64,000 nt of DNA from Thermohalobaculum sp039180675 (GCA_039180675.1 JBCDDC010000005.1:62001-126000); one strand, 5' to 3'. Shown: positions 17,346 through 26,269, counted from the first letter of the stretch. Program-made: numbers and translations. Notes: generated from the letters alone by a model not told the origin.

Positions 17346-18704
17346 CTACTCCTTGCCTGCCTTTTGCGCCGCCAGCCGTTCGCGCAGCTTCCTGCCGAGG
17401 CCGGTCTTGTTTTCCTGCCGCCCGCGCGCGATGGCGAGATCGCCCGGTGGCACGTCCTGGGTGATCACACTGCCGGTCGCCGTATAGGCATCGTCGCCGA
17501 CGGTCACCGGGGCGACCAGAGCTGTGTTGGTGCCGATGAAGGCGCGCTCGCCGATCTTGGTGCGGTGTTTCGAGACGCCGTCATAATTGCAGGTGATGGT
17601 TCCGGCGCCTAGATTGGCCCCAGCCCCCACAGTCGCGTCGCCCACATAGGTCAGGTGCGCGGCCTTTGCGCCCGGGCCGAAGTCGACCTTCTTCATCTCG
17701 ACGAAATTGCCGATGTAGGCGCCCTCGCCGATCACCGCGCCGCCGCGCAGGCGGGCGAAGGGGCCGACCGAGACGCCCGGGGCGATCCGGGTCTCGGTGA
17801 TATGGCAGAAGGCGCGTATCGTGACCTCGTCGGCGATCTCGACGCCGGGGCCGAAGACCACGTTCGGCTCGATCTCGACATCCTGGCCGAGCGCAGTGTC
17901 CCAGGCGAAATGCACGCTTTCAGGATCGCTCAGCGTCGCGCCCGCCGCCATGGCGTTGGCGCGTGCGCGGGCCTGGAAGGCGGCCTCTGCGGTGGCGAGA
18001 TCCTGGCGGTCATTGATACCGAGCGTCTCGGCGATATCGCAGAAGACGGCGCGGGTCTCGATGCCCTCTTCCCGCGCAAGGTGGGGCAGGTCGGTCAGGT
18101 AGTATTCGCCCTGCGCATTCTTGGGCGAGAGTTGCGCGAGCAGGCGGAACATCGCCTGCGCGGGCCCGGCCATGACGCCCGAGTTGCAGGCGGTGATGGC
18201 CAGTTCCTCTGCCGTCGCGTCCTTTGCCTCGGTGATGCGGAGGGCCCGGTCGCCCTCCATGACCAGGCGGCCGTAGCGGCCCGGGTGTTCGGTCTCGAAG
18301 CCCAGGACGGTGATCGCTTGCGGCTCGGTGACCAGCTTCGCCATGGTCTCGGCGCTCAGAAACGGCGTGTCGCCGAAGAGGACGATGAGCTGGCCGTCGA
18401 ACCCGTCGAGCGCCGTCTCGGCCATGCGCACGGCGTGGCCGGTGCCGAGTTGCTGCTCCTGCACGCAGATATCCACCCCCGGGTGGAGCGTGCGGGCGGA
18501 GGCGGCGACCTCCTCGCCCCCGTGGCCCACAACCACGGCCATTCTCTCCGGTTCCAGCGTCATCGCCGCGCGCATAGCGAAATGCAGCATCGGCTGGCCC
18601 GCGATCTGGTGCAGGACCTTGGCCTGTTTCGACCGCATGCGCGTGCCCTTGCCGGCGGCAAGAAGGACGACTGCGGTGGCTGCCCGGCGGTTTTCTGCGC
18701 TCAT
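17346..18704 (-). CDS. glmU: Bifunctional UDP-GlcNAc pyrophosphorylase / GlcN-1-P acetyltransferase
   Basis: A 452-residue bifunctional enzyme acting two steps after GlmS. The N-terminal uridyltransferase half has LAAGKGTRMRS with the nucleotide-binding lysine, and GTGHAV. The C-terminal half is a left-handed beta-helix with hexapeptide repeats and the NFVEMK and NYDG acetyltransferase motifs. ATG 18704 is the family start; the frame is open slightly further to 18740. It is immediately upstream of glmS and divergent from gph. Confidence 0.98.
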   Translation of the reverse strand: MSAENRRAATAVVLLAAGKGTRMRSKQAKVLHQIAGQPMLHFAMRAAMTLEPERMAVVVGHGGEEVAASARTLHPGVDICVQEQQLGTGHAVRMAETALDGFDGQLIVLFGDTPFLSAETMAKLVTEPQAITVLGFETEHPGRYGRLVMEGDRALRITEAKDATAEELAITACNSGVMAGPAQAMFRLLAQLSPKNAQGEYYLTDLPHLAREEGIETRAVFCDIAETLGINDRQDLATAEAAFQARARANAMAAGATLSDPESVHFAWDTALGQDVEIEPNVVFGPGVEIADEVTIRAFCHITETRIAPGVSVGPFARLRGGAVIGEGAYIGNFVEMKKVDFGPGAKAAHLTYVGDATVGAGANLGAGTITCNYDGVSKHRTKIGERAFIGTNTALVAPVTVGDDAYTATGSVITQDVPPGDLAIARGRQENKTGLGRKLRERLAAQKAGKE

Positions 18705-18823
18705 GGCCTGCTCTCTAGCGGGAAATTTTTGGCACGGCAAAGGCTGAGGCGGGTGGACATGATCAGAATGTGTTTCAGTTCGTTGCCGAAGCGGCTAACA
18801 GGTAGCGCGGTTACGGAGGCAGG

Positions 18824-19519
18824 ATGCGCGGGGCGATTTTCGATCTGGACGGGACGCTGGCCGACACGGCGGCCGATCTGCTGACGGCGGCGAATGTCGC
18901 GCTGGCGGAGGCGGAGCTGCCGCGTCTCGACTATGCCGAGGACCGCCCGGTCGCGGGCCGCGGCGGCAGGGCGATGCTGCGGCGATCCCTCACGATCGCG
19001 GGCCGTGACCCCGACGGTGTGGCCGAGGTGGCGCTGGCCGACGCGCTCTACCCGAAGCTGCTGGTGGCCTATGAGCGATGCATCGCCGATCAGACGGTGC
19101 TGTTCGACGGGGTCGAGGCCTGTCTCGACCGGCTGGAGGCGGAGGGCTGGCGGCTCGGCATCTGCACCAACAAGCCGGAGCGGCTGGCCCGGATCCTGAT
19201 GGCGGAGCTCGGCGTGCTCGACCGGTTCGGGGCGCTGCTGGGCGCCGACACGCTGGCGGTGCGCAAGCCCGACCCGGTGCATTTCACCGAGACCTGCGCG
19301 CGGATCGGAGCGGACCCGGCGCGATCCGTGATGATCGGCGACACGATCACCGATCTCGCGACCGCGCGGGCCGCCGGGAGGCCCTGTGTGCTGACCAGCT
19401 TCGGCTTCGCGGCCGAGCCGCTGGAGAGCCTGGCCCCCGATGCGATCGTCGGGCATTACGACGAGATCCCGGGCGTGCTCGACGGCCTCAGCCAAAAGAC
19501 GGCCGCCGCCGGGGAATGA
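18824..19519 (+). CDS. gph: HAD phosphatase, phosphoglycolate phosphatase-like
   Basis: A 231-residue Gph-type hydrolase. Motif I is FDLDGTLADTA at the N-terminus, with the cap domain after it. Motif II lies in the ICTNKPE segment, KPDPVHF carries the motif III lysine and MIGDTITD the acidic motif IV. It would remove phosphate from 2-phosphoglycolate formed by DNA repair or photorespiration. It starts 119 bases from glmU in the divergent orientation. Related HAD enzymes with other substrates cannot be excluded. Confidence 0.85.
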   Translation: MRGAIFDLDGTLADTAADLLTAANVALAEAELPRLDYAEDRPVAGRGGRAMLRRSLTIAGRDPDGVAEVALADALYPKLLVAYERCIADQTVLFDGVEACLDRLEAEGWRLGICTNKPERLARILMAELGVLDRFGALLGADTLAVRKPDPVHFTETCARIGADPARSVMIGDTITDLATARAAGRPCVLTSFGFAAEPLESLAPDAIVGHYDEIPGVLDGLSQKTAAAGE

Positions 19520-19588
19520 TCACGCGGCGACAGGGCCGCGATCGCGCTTGACGCCTACCCGCCGCGCCGCCTATATCCGCGCCCTGGC

Positions 19589-19664
19589 GGGCGGTTAGCT
19601 CAGTTGGTAGAGCACAGTGTTCACATCGCTGGGGTCACTGGTTCGAATCCAGTACCGCCCACCA
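19589..19664 (+). tRNA. tRNA-Val (anticodon CAC)
   Basis: A complete cloverleaf. The acceptor GGGCGGT pairs with ACCGCCC, followed by A and an encoded CCA. The D-stem is GCTC/GAGC, the anticodon stem CAGTG/CGCTG holds the loop TTCACAT, and the T-arm is ACTGG-TTCGAAT-CCAGT. The anticodon CAC at 19622-19624 reads the valine codon GUG. It marks the left edge of the accessory region, and such 3' ends are common integration targets. Confidence 0.97.
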
Positions 19665-19979
19665 TTACTTTATGGAAAATCAGGCAATCAGAGAGCCTTT
19701 CACTCTGAAGGAAAGGCGTCGAAGAGATCCTAGGCGCTGGAGTTGCAGCGAAAACTGCACGACGACCCACGGGAAATGGTTGCTTTGAGCCAGAATATCG
19801 GCCGTTGACGCGCGGTGGCAGCAACCGGCCGCCTGATCTCAAAAAATGTATCAAAGAAGCCGGTCCGCATTTCCTCGCCCGGATTTTGGCACGCGAAATC
19901 ATGCTGTGAAAATCAAGGGATAAGGCTGGACAACCTTGGTTCTGCGCTACGTCTTTCGCACAGGATGGAGGCATCGAGG
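19665..19979. other. Spacer after tRNA-Val, no gene
   Basis: This 315-base stretch has lower GC than the upstream chromosome and no convincing gene. A minus-strand frame here ends in a GTGFEPVTPAM-like tail, which is simply the translated complement of the tRNA 3' end. No integrase or clear attachment-site repeat could be seen. Confidence 0.5.
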
Positions 19980-20171
19980 ATGGTAGATACCGCAGCCGCG
20001 ATGATCGCTTTCGCAGCTGATCTTGAAGACCCGCTAGCGGGTCCTCTCAGCAAGGCGGTAGACCGGAATTGGTTGGATGCATCGGGCGCATCCACAACGG
20101 GCGGAGTTGCCTTGGCCGATGCCCTCTCCGATCAGGACAGCACGCGTACCATGTTTCGGGACGTCGCCTGA
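19980..20171 (+). CDS. Possible small protein before the GG-leader peptide
   Basis: A 63-residue open frame beginning MVDTAAAMIAFAADLED, with GGAGG eight bases before the ATG. It lies 87 bases upstream of the GG-leader peptide gene, in the same direction. It has no recognised motif. The ribosome site and position are the only support, so treat it as tentative. Confidence 0.35.
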   Translation: MVDTAAAMIAFAADLEDPLAGPLSKAVDRNWLDASGASTTGGVALADALSDQDSTRTMFRDVA

Positions 20172-20258
20172 CGGCGCAGGGATGATGCTGTGACAGCCGC
20201 TACAGACCGTGCGTCGCGATCACGGTATATTCCCGGCATGACCGCAGAGGAGGATCCC

Positions 20259-20468
20259 ATGGCAGACAGAAAGAAGCCCACAGAGATTTCAGACGACGCC
20301 CTCGACGGTGCCCAAGGCGGGGCCGAGACGGTTCATCTCAAGCTCACGGCCAACGGGACGGATATCAAGGGCGATGCGAGCAATGCTGTCCGCAATGCGG
20401 GCCTGCGCAGCGATGGCGAACTGGTCCAGGCCAAGAAGATCAAGGGCAGCAAGATCCTCGAGAACTGA
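20259..20468 (+). CDS. Small peptide with double-glycine leader motif
   Basis: A 69-residue product starting at ATG 20259 directly behind an excellent AGAGGAGG ribosome site. Residues 7-20 (KPTEISDDALDGAQGG) match the general shape of leaders cut after Gly-Gly by C39-type peptidase exporters. The remaining core of about 49 residues is polar and lysine-rich and ends KILEN. No exporter, peptidase or modifying enzyme lies beside it. Related motif wording occurs in the peptide at 12583-12759. It may be an exported microcin-like, RiPP-like or signalling peptide. Confidence 0.65.
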   Translation: MADRKKPTEISDDALDGAQGGAETVHLKLTANGTDIKGDASNAVRNAGLRSDGELVQAKKIKGSKILEN

Positions 20469-20947
20469 GCCTGGCCCCGGCCCCAAGTTTATCGCGAAGC
20501 GGCGTAAGAGCGGGGCATGTGACGGATGCCGTCGCAAGATGGTTCCGTGATCGGTACGGTTGCGCTCGGTCCGCGCCGAATGCGAGGCGCCAAGCTCAGC
20601 CACGCTCTTTCGCGTGGATGCAGAGCGCGTGGGTGTGGGTCCAAGCTATCTTGAATGGCGAATGGCAGTAGAATGCCGAGAAGGTACTCGCAGTCCTGCA
20701 CCAGTTCAAGGGTCCGAAAGCCCTTTGCATTTCGCAGGAGAAGGACAAATCGACCTGCGCCCCATCCGACCGGCGACAGTGTCTCCCTGTGGAGCGCTGA
20801 GAGGCCATCGCGCAGATGCCTGCTTTGCGGACGAAGCCGACATCGATCAATGTCGATTGAATGTCCGCTCTATAGCTCAATTTCCGAATTTGTGGCGACG
20901 CAGCTTACCTGCTCCCCGGTTTGTCAGCGCCTATAAGCTAGCCCTGT
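20469..20947. other. Gene-free stretch with a repeat-like translated pattern
   Basis: No supported gene lies in these 479 bases. The minus frame 20596-20880 contains phrases such as YRADIQSTLIDVGFVRKAG. These recall the spurious translations produced by dispersed intergenic repeats in alphaproteobacteria, usually of the KADI type. It looks like a degenerate copy of such an element between the peptide gene and the IS relic. Confidence 0.4.
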
Positions 20948-21475
20948 TCACTTGTGGTCCGACCTAGACCGGGTTGCAAACTCGATCGGTGTGAGCCCAT
21001 CGAGGCTCGTGTGGGGTTTCCTCAGATTGTAGTCGATGCGCCACGCCTCGATCGTCTCTCCGGCATGGCGATAACTCATGAAAATCTGCTCGTTCAGACA
21101 CGCGTCTCCTAGGCGTCCGATGAAGCTCTTGGCGAAAGCGTTTTGCATGGGCTTGCCCGGAGCGATGAAGTGCCACTCGATACCGCGCTCCTTGCTCCAG
21201 CCGAGCATGACGTTCGACGTGAACTCGGCGCCGTTGTCCGAAACGATCAGGTGCGGGTAACCGTGATGCTCGGCACCCCGATCTAGTTCCCGGGTAACTC
21301 GTCTTCCCGAGATGGAGTTATCGACGGTGAGCCATGTCGCGCCAATGGTCCGAGTGACATTGGCGAACGGCCAGGCATTCCCGGGTGAAATCGTCAGGGG
21401 TAGCTCGCCCGGGCTTCTCCGGCCGGGCGGTTTGGCATTTATGGTGCTGACAAAGTCATATGTCTTTATTTTGCC
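20948..21475 (-). pseudogene. IS3-family transposase orfB relic (C-terminal half)
   Basis: The remains of an IS3-type DDE integrase. It contains IVSDNGAEFTSNVM (second catalytic aspartate), IEWHFIAPGKPMQNAF, FIGRLGDACLNE (the family's catalytic glutamate region) and RIDYNLRKPHTSL, ending GLTPIEFATRSR. Near 21375-21400 the expected DDFTRECLA is found only in another frame, so there is a frameshift. The N-terminal half, orfA and both ends are missing. In the element's direction its upstream edge joins the 3' end of a sulfotransferase gene, whose last codons and stop lie at or in the relic. It cannot transpose. Confidence 0.85.
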
Positions 21476-22487
21476 CAGCAGGGTTCGTGCCGTAGGCATC
21501 GAAGGTTTCGGCCAATTGGCCGATCCAGGCAGCCGACCCCGCATAGCCGAGGCGGGCAAGCTGACCGCCAGCGATGCTCTGGAACACCTCGCCATCGCGG
21601 CGGGTCATCGTATGGCGCCAGTCACCGACGACACCGCTGCGCGCACTTGCGCCCGGCAACGCCTCGCCACGGCACCGACCACCGGACATCACCTTGAACG
21701 CTGCCCCGGATACACAGCGCGCAACCACCTCCGGTTCTGCGGAGACGCCCAGGTCCGACAGCAGGGAAGAGAGTGTCTCGTCGGCGCGGCCGATCATGTC
21801 CTCGTATCGGATCGTGGGCGCGGTATGGGCGGCCTGCACCGCGGCAACGCCAGCCCAGTTTTCGGCCCAGCCCTCGAGCTCGCCCGGGCGAAAGGCCGAG
21901 GGCAGCGGAGGCCCCGACAGGTCTCCCTCGATTAGCTTCTGCCGGGCGCGTTCGAACGGCGTTTGTTCGATCTGCATCCGGCGTTTGCACCAGTTGAACA
22001 TGCCGCTCACGGCGACATCCCTGCCGTCGCGAACCAGAAACACGAACCGCGCCTTTGGAAACCATTGCCTGTAGGTCTCGAAGGTTTTGCGTTCGGTGCC
22101 CTGATAGGGCGTGACCTTGTCGACGAGGATCTTGCTTCCAAGCTCTTGGCGCAGAACCCTGAAAAGGGAGGCCAGCAGAGCCCTCGACAATGCTAGCTGC
22201 ATCTTCTGACGGTCCATGCCGCTTTGTAGAGGGGTCATGTGCTGGGCCAGTTTCACGGCGTACTTGTCGAGAGTGAGCCGGATGTTCGGCATCTCCGGCT
22301 GCTCAGGACGGTCGTACGACACCATCTCCGCCGATCCGAAGAGCCGCAGTTCAGTGCAGTGGATCTGGGGGTGCAGGTTCAGCATGGCCTTGAGCCATGT
22401 GGTGCCCGATCGAGGAGCCGCGAAGATCACGAAATCCGGTCCGGGACCGGCGCCAGCAGGGTCAAGATGATCACCGTCAGAAGTCAT
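21456..22487 (-). CDS. Sulfotransferase (PAPS-dependent)
   Basis: About 343 residues from ATG 22487. The 5'-phosphosulfate-binding loop is APRSGTTWLK at residues 24-33, and the 3'-phosphate-binding segment is FLVRDGRDVAVSGMF. This is the classic Sulfotransfer_1/3 layout, moving sulfate from PAPS to a hydroxyl or amino group on a glycan or small molecule. Its start overlaps the stop of the next sulfotransferase gene upstream by 11 bases, so the two are coupled. The last residues (about TNPAGQNKDI) fall at the junction with an IS3 relic, so the native C-terminus may have been replaced. Confidence 0.88.
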   Translation of the reverse strand: MTSDGDHLDPAGAGPGPDFVIFAAPRSGTTWLKAMLNLHPQIHCTELRLFGSAEMVSYDRPEQPEMPNIRLTLDKYAVKLAQHMTPLQSGMDRQKMQLALSRALLASLFRVLRQELGSKILVDKVTPYQGTERKTFETYRQWFPKARFVFLVRDGRDVAVSGMFNWCKRRMQIEQTPFERARQKLIEGDLSGPPLPSAFRPGELEGWAENWAGVAAVQAAHTAPTIRYEDMIGRADETLSSLLSDLGVSAEPEVVARCVSGAAFKVMSGGRCRGEALPGASARSGVVGDWRHTMTRRDGEVFQSIAGGQLARLGYAGSAAWIGQLAETFDAYGTNPAGQNKDI

Positions 22488-23085
22488 ACCCGAACCTCTC
22501 CAGATCCTCGCGGTACAGCTCTCGTGCAAGCGCGATGGTGGTGCTGCAGAAATAGTCTTGATAGGGGGCCCGCGTGGTGAAGTGAGAGCGCGGTGGCGGC
22601 TTGTATCCGATCCCGAGCGCGCCGAAGATATGTTTCAGATCGGCTTCGTACGTTTCGAACCGGCCGACGAACTTTGCCTTGGAGAGCTGATAATACGGGT
22701 GAACCTGTGGCAGCAGGTGGTTCTTGAGGCGGATCTTCGCGTTCATCTTCACCTGATTGAACCTTGGATGTCCGAACTCAGCGGCGGGGTCCAGGGCCAG
22801 TTCGAGAACGTCGCGAAGCGTCAGGTTCGGGTCGAAATCCTCTGGAAGCTGCCAATCCGAGTTCGCAACACCTTGCGTGAACATCTTCCAGGCTGACACC
22901 ACACGGTCGAAGGGATTTCGGACAAAGGCGAACGAGAAGAGCCGCTCCCATTCTGGATCAAAGGCTTTACCGAAGTATGGCCCCGAGTAGTTTCGCTCGA
23001 AGATCACGTTACGGATCGTGTTGCCTCCGGTTTTTGGCACATGAATGAACACGCAACGTGGGTCTTCGATGAGAAAGGCGGTCAT
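22477..23085 (-). CDS. Sulfotransferase family 2 (carbohydrate type)
   Basis: About 202 residues starting at ATG 23085, behind an AAGGA ribosome site; an earlier in-frame start at 23154 overlaps the upstream gene. Near residue 13 it has FIHVPKTGGNTIRN, the PAPS-binding loop of the Sulfotransfer_2 group, and later FVRNPFDRVVSAW for the 3'-phosphate. The family sulfates sugars in capsule, Nod factor and heparan-type glycans. It sits between the large methyltransferase and the sulfotransferase at 21456-22487, all one strand. Confidence 0.88.
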   Translation of the reverse strand: MTAFLIEDPRCVFIHVPKTGGNTIRNVIFERNYSGPYFGKAFDPEWERLFSFAFVRNPFDRVVSAWKMFTQGVANSDWQLPEDFDPNLTLRDVLELALDPAAEFGHPRFNQVKMNAKIRLKNHLLPQVHPYYQLSKAKFVGRFETYEADLKHIFGALGIGYKPPPRSHFTTRAPYQDYFCSTTIALARELYREDLERFGYDF

Positions 23086-23098
23086 GTCCGGTTCCTTG

Positions 23099-25471
23099 TC
23101 AGAGGTAGTTGAAACCAGAGAGTCGGATGGCGGCGGCGTGGTTTTGTCCGTCATCGTGGAACCGTTTCACCTCAATCTGCATATCGACAGGTCCACCGGT
23201 CTTTGGGATTTCAATGCTGATGAGGCTGCGTTGCCGGGGGGCAATGCGGATCTCGCTTTCGCGGTGAATCTTGTCTGGGGTCCGCGCGGTCACCGCAAGC
23301 CTGGCGCCGGAGTTGCTCTCTGAGGGGTTCGATGCGTGGGCCGTGGCAACGAAGAACCCGTGCCCCCTCGGCTGTAGCCCGCGGATGATCAGGCACGGGT
23401 TTTTCTCCACGCCCCGGGGAGGCGGATGCAGGATGCAGCTTCTGTTCTGCGTCAGCGCGTCGATACGGCACCACTGGTTGCCTTCGTGCAATTCTGCGTT
23501 CGCAAGATCGACCGGCGCCAATCCGCTCGGCGGGCTTTGGACGTCGCGCCTGGTTTCGGTCGTGGATGTCTCCGGAACCCGCGCGGACAGGCTCCCCTCG
23601 ACTTTGGCATAGTCGTCTGGCTGGCGGAGATAGCAGAGAAAGCCGTTCGCCAGATTGGCATGGGCCGCAATCTCGGCAAGCTCAGCAAAAAGATAGGGAG
23701 GTGCTCGGGTGCCGTCTGGAGCCAGCGAAGCGGCGCCCCTGGCGATGGCGATGGCAGCAATTTCCACGACGGCTCCCCAGGACCGCATTGCGCCTTGCAT
23801 ATCTCCTGCGGCCAGCTGGTGCGCCGCAAGGCGATTGCCGGATTGCGTGACCTTGGTGGCGATCACTGGATCGAACTGCAGGAAGTCCGAGCGAAGGCAG
23901 GTTTGAAGGGAGACCATGGCCGCCTCAACCAGGCCCAGATCTTCTTGCAGACGCGCCTTGAGATAGAGGAGCGAAATCCGCCAGCGGATTGCCCAGGGAT
24001 CTGCATGCTCGATCTCGAGCCAGCTGTCGATCTGCTCGATCAGGAGGCGCATCTCGGCATCGGTGTTCTCGGAAGCTAAGAGTCCGTAGCCATCGGTACA
24101 AAGCGCGCTGGCCGCCTCGGCAGACCCAGACGTGGACTCCGCCCGTGCCGTGGCCGTCACCGACCTTAGCGCGGCACTGTCGCGCGGGCGGGTCTTCGGT
24201 CTCGTGATGACCGGGACGAGCCAAGGATTGTCGAACCCCGCCGCGCGATCGGCGGCGCGATGCCGGGCAGCGTGCCCTCCCGCCACAAGGTTATCCCGAT
24301 AACCGCTATGAACCTGGTCGAACGGACTACGATGGGCAACTGCGAGCCACCACTCCGCGTCAACCGCATGGGAGCCATCCAGAGGCACCCGGACAAGCGA
24401 TGGGCTCGCCTGCGTCCATTTCCGGTTTCTCATGATCCGCGACCCGATCTGGCTGTACCGGCTTCCGATCAGAAAGTTCTTGCTGAGCTGAGCTTCGAGC
24501 TTTGGCCAATCGTAGACATGGAGGTGTTCGGGATTGGGGTCCGTACCCGTCTCATCCGCCCAGTCATTCGGCACGCTGACGATCAGCCGGCCGCCCGGGC
24601 GGAGAACCCGGTTGTAAGCCGCGATGACTTCTTCGGGGTTCTCGACATGTTCGAGTGTCTCGAAACTGACGACGACATCGACCGAGGCTGTGTCGAACCG
24701 GTCGAACGCTTCGGGCAGCCTCGCATTGAGGAAACTGACCGCGCTTTGATCGCCGCCATATGAGATCCGAGCGTAATCGGTGGCATAGCTGCTTTGGTCG
24801 ACCCCTGTGATCCGCCGGGCAAGAGACTGACGGCGCAGCACCTCGCAGCCATATCCGAGCCCACAGGCCGCATCCAGAACATGATCGTCAGGCGAGACAT
24901 GCAATGCCGCCATCTCATACCGTCTGAGGTGGGCATCCGCCCGCAGCCCTGGCTCGCGAAGCATGTCCATGTGCAGTCCCCGGCTTTCGTGGAGCCTTGT
25001 GAGCGGATATTGCTCCCGGACCCCCTGAGCCAGGGTTTCAAAGGACAGGAGGCACGCTCCTGACGGATCGGCAGCCGGGGGAAGCCAGCAGTTCGCGTGC
25101 CGCCTGAGATTTCCAGCCAGAAATCTCGCCTCCCAATCGGCCCTGCTGCCGGGCTCCCGCGAGAATGGACCACCTGTTGTCGTCACTCTGACGATCAGGG
25201 TCTTTTTCGCTGCCGAGGACAGAACATCTACAGCCACCTGACGGACTTGTTCTGGCAGCTTCGCCAGATCCGTCGCGCAGAGCACATTTTCGAATGCGGC
25301 GCCCCTGCCCGGCGACGCAATGAAGTCTTCCAAAGCGACGGTTTCAGCCACCATCAGCAATGCGTTCCGCGCCTGTCGGACGAACGCTTCCGTGCCGCCG
25401 ATTACAAGGGTCCGGCCGGGAACGGCTGCACGTTTGAGCGTGCTCAATTGGAGTTCTTCCAAACCCTGCAT
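23099..25471 (-). CDS. Multidomain SAM methyltransferase with C-terminal helical and beta domains
   Basis: About 790 residues. Residues 1-150 form an alpha/beta N-terminal domain of unknown type. Residues 180-330 are a class I methyltransferase: VLDAACGLGYGCEVL (motif I), GVDQSSYATDYA, VSFETLEHVENPEE and LRPGGRLIVSVPNDW. A helical, TPR-like middle (about 460-620) and a beta-rich C-terminal domain follow. It may methylate a sugar or glycan end in the same pathway as the adjacent sulfotransferases. The start is uncertain: ATG 25471 is used here, but TTG 25507 is in frame. Confidence 0.8.
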   Translation of the reverse strand: MQGLEELQLSTLKRAAVPGRTLVIGGTEAFVRQARNALLMVAETVALEDFIASPGRGAAFENVLCATDLAKLPEQVRQVAVDVLSSAAKKTLIVRVTTTGGPFSREPGSRADWEARFLAGNLRRHANCWLPPAADPSGACLLSFETLAQGVREQYPLTRLHESRGLHMDMLREPGLRADAHLRRYEMAALHVSPDDHVLDAACGLGYGCEVLRRQSLARRITGVDQSSYATDYARISYGGDQSAVSFLNARLPEAFDRFDTASVDVVVSFETLEHVENPEEVIAAYNRVLRPGGRLIVSVPNDWADETGTDPNPEHLHVYDWPKLEAQLSKNFLIGSRYSQIGSRIMRNRKWTQASPSLVRVPLDGSHAVDAEWWLAVAHRSPFDQVHSGYRDNLVAGGHAARHRAADRAAGFDNPWLVPVITRPKTRPRDSAALRSVTATARAESTSGSAEAASALCTDGYGLLASENTDAEMRLLIEQIDSWLEIEHADPWAIRWRISLLYLKARLQEDLGLVEAAMVSLQTCLRSDFLQFDPVIATKVTQSGNRLAAHQLAAGDMQGAMRSWGAVVEIAAIAIARGAASLAPDGTRAPPYLFAELAEIAAHANLANGFLCYLRQPDDYAKVEGSLSARVPETSTTETRRDVQSPPSGLAPVDLANAELHEGNQWCRIDALTQNRSCILHPPPRGVEKNPCLIIRGLQPRGHGFFVATAHASNPSESNSGARLAVTARTPDKIHRESEIRIAPRQRSLISIEIPKTGGPVDMQIEVKRFHDDGQNHAAAIRLSGFNYL

Positions 25472-25525
25472 GATGATCCACTCTATTCGGGGCGATCCGC
25501 CACTCAATCGGGCGCGGTTTCAAAT

Positions 25526-26269
25526 CTACTCGGCAACGGACGATGTTTCCCGGGGCCAGGCGCCGAGCTTTCTGTGCTCCAAGATCGCGCGATGAAACTC
25601 CAACTCGGGCTCGAGGATGTCCTGCATCTGATCATAGTGGCGCTCATAAGTCTCTTGCATCTTCTCGCGATCCGATTGGACATTTCTGGATTCCTGCAGT
25701 TCATAGCTGATCCCGGCCGAGTTCATGAGCGTCTCCAGATCCCTCTCGAACTGCTCGGTCAACCCGATGAAATCAATGTTCTCCAATGCACAGTCTATCG
25801 CTTCTGCCACTGACGAGCGGCCAGACGGCCTGAGGTATTTGAGCTGCTTGTTCATCTCTCGCGGCGTGTTCAGGAAGGTCTCGAATGAAGGGAACTCCTG
25901 TACGAAGTCATCGCGCCAGGGGTGCCGGTCGGTGAGGCAATAGTGATAGTCGGAGACAGTCCTCCACATCGGATCGCGAATGAAAGTCACGATGGACACC
26001 TGGTCTCGACAGGGCGAAACCAATTCTTGGACGTCCCGATAGCGGTAGTGGCCGCTCATCGCCTGGACACCGTGATTCAGAAGCTCATCGACCCGGCGCT
26101 GCGCTTTGGCCTTGAGACCCACGAAGTACTCCGGGCCGGGTTCGGGCTCATCAATCCCAATGATCCTGTACTTGCCCCGATGCGCTTTGCCGACAGCTCG
26201 GCCCACCGTCGCCCTCAGCGTCGATCCCGCCGTTTTGGGAATGTGGATGATAACGAGTTTGTTCCGCAC
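25526..26269 (-). CDS. Sulfotransferase family 2, paralogue of 32535-33269
   Basis: A 247-residue sulfotransferase. IIHIPKTAGSTLRATV at residues 7-22 is the PAPS loop, and FIRDPMWRTVSDYHYCL is the 3'-phosphate region. SGHYRYRDV in the middle is shared almost word for word with the protein encoded at 32535-33269, as are the HIPKTAG and RDPMWRT blocks. The two are recent duplicates or were acquired together. It starts the minus-strand cluster of four genes reading toward the IS relic, and is divergent from the UDP-xylose synthase gene. Confidence 0.88.
   Translation of the reverse strand: MRNKLVIIHIPKTAGSTLRATVGRAVGKAHRGKYRIIGIDEPEPGPEYFVGLKAKAQRRVDELLNHGVQAMSGHYRYRDVQELVSPCRDQVSIVTFIRDPMWRTVSDYHYCLTDRHPWRDDFVQEFPSFETFLNTPREMNKQLKYLRPSGRSSVAEAIDCALENIDFIGLTEQFERDLETLMNSAGISYELQESRNVQSDREKMQETYERHYDQMQDILEPELEFHRAILEHRKLGAWPRETSSVAE

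Noticed and set aside
16265..17464. Plus-strand frame of 399 codons
   Set aside because: Antisense to glmS, which is certain from catalytic motifs.
19621..19974. Minus-strand frame ending in GTGFEPVTPAM-like sequence
   Set aside because: The tail is the complement of the tRNA-Val 3' end; this is a well-known spurious translation next to tRNA genes.
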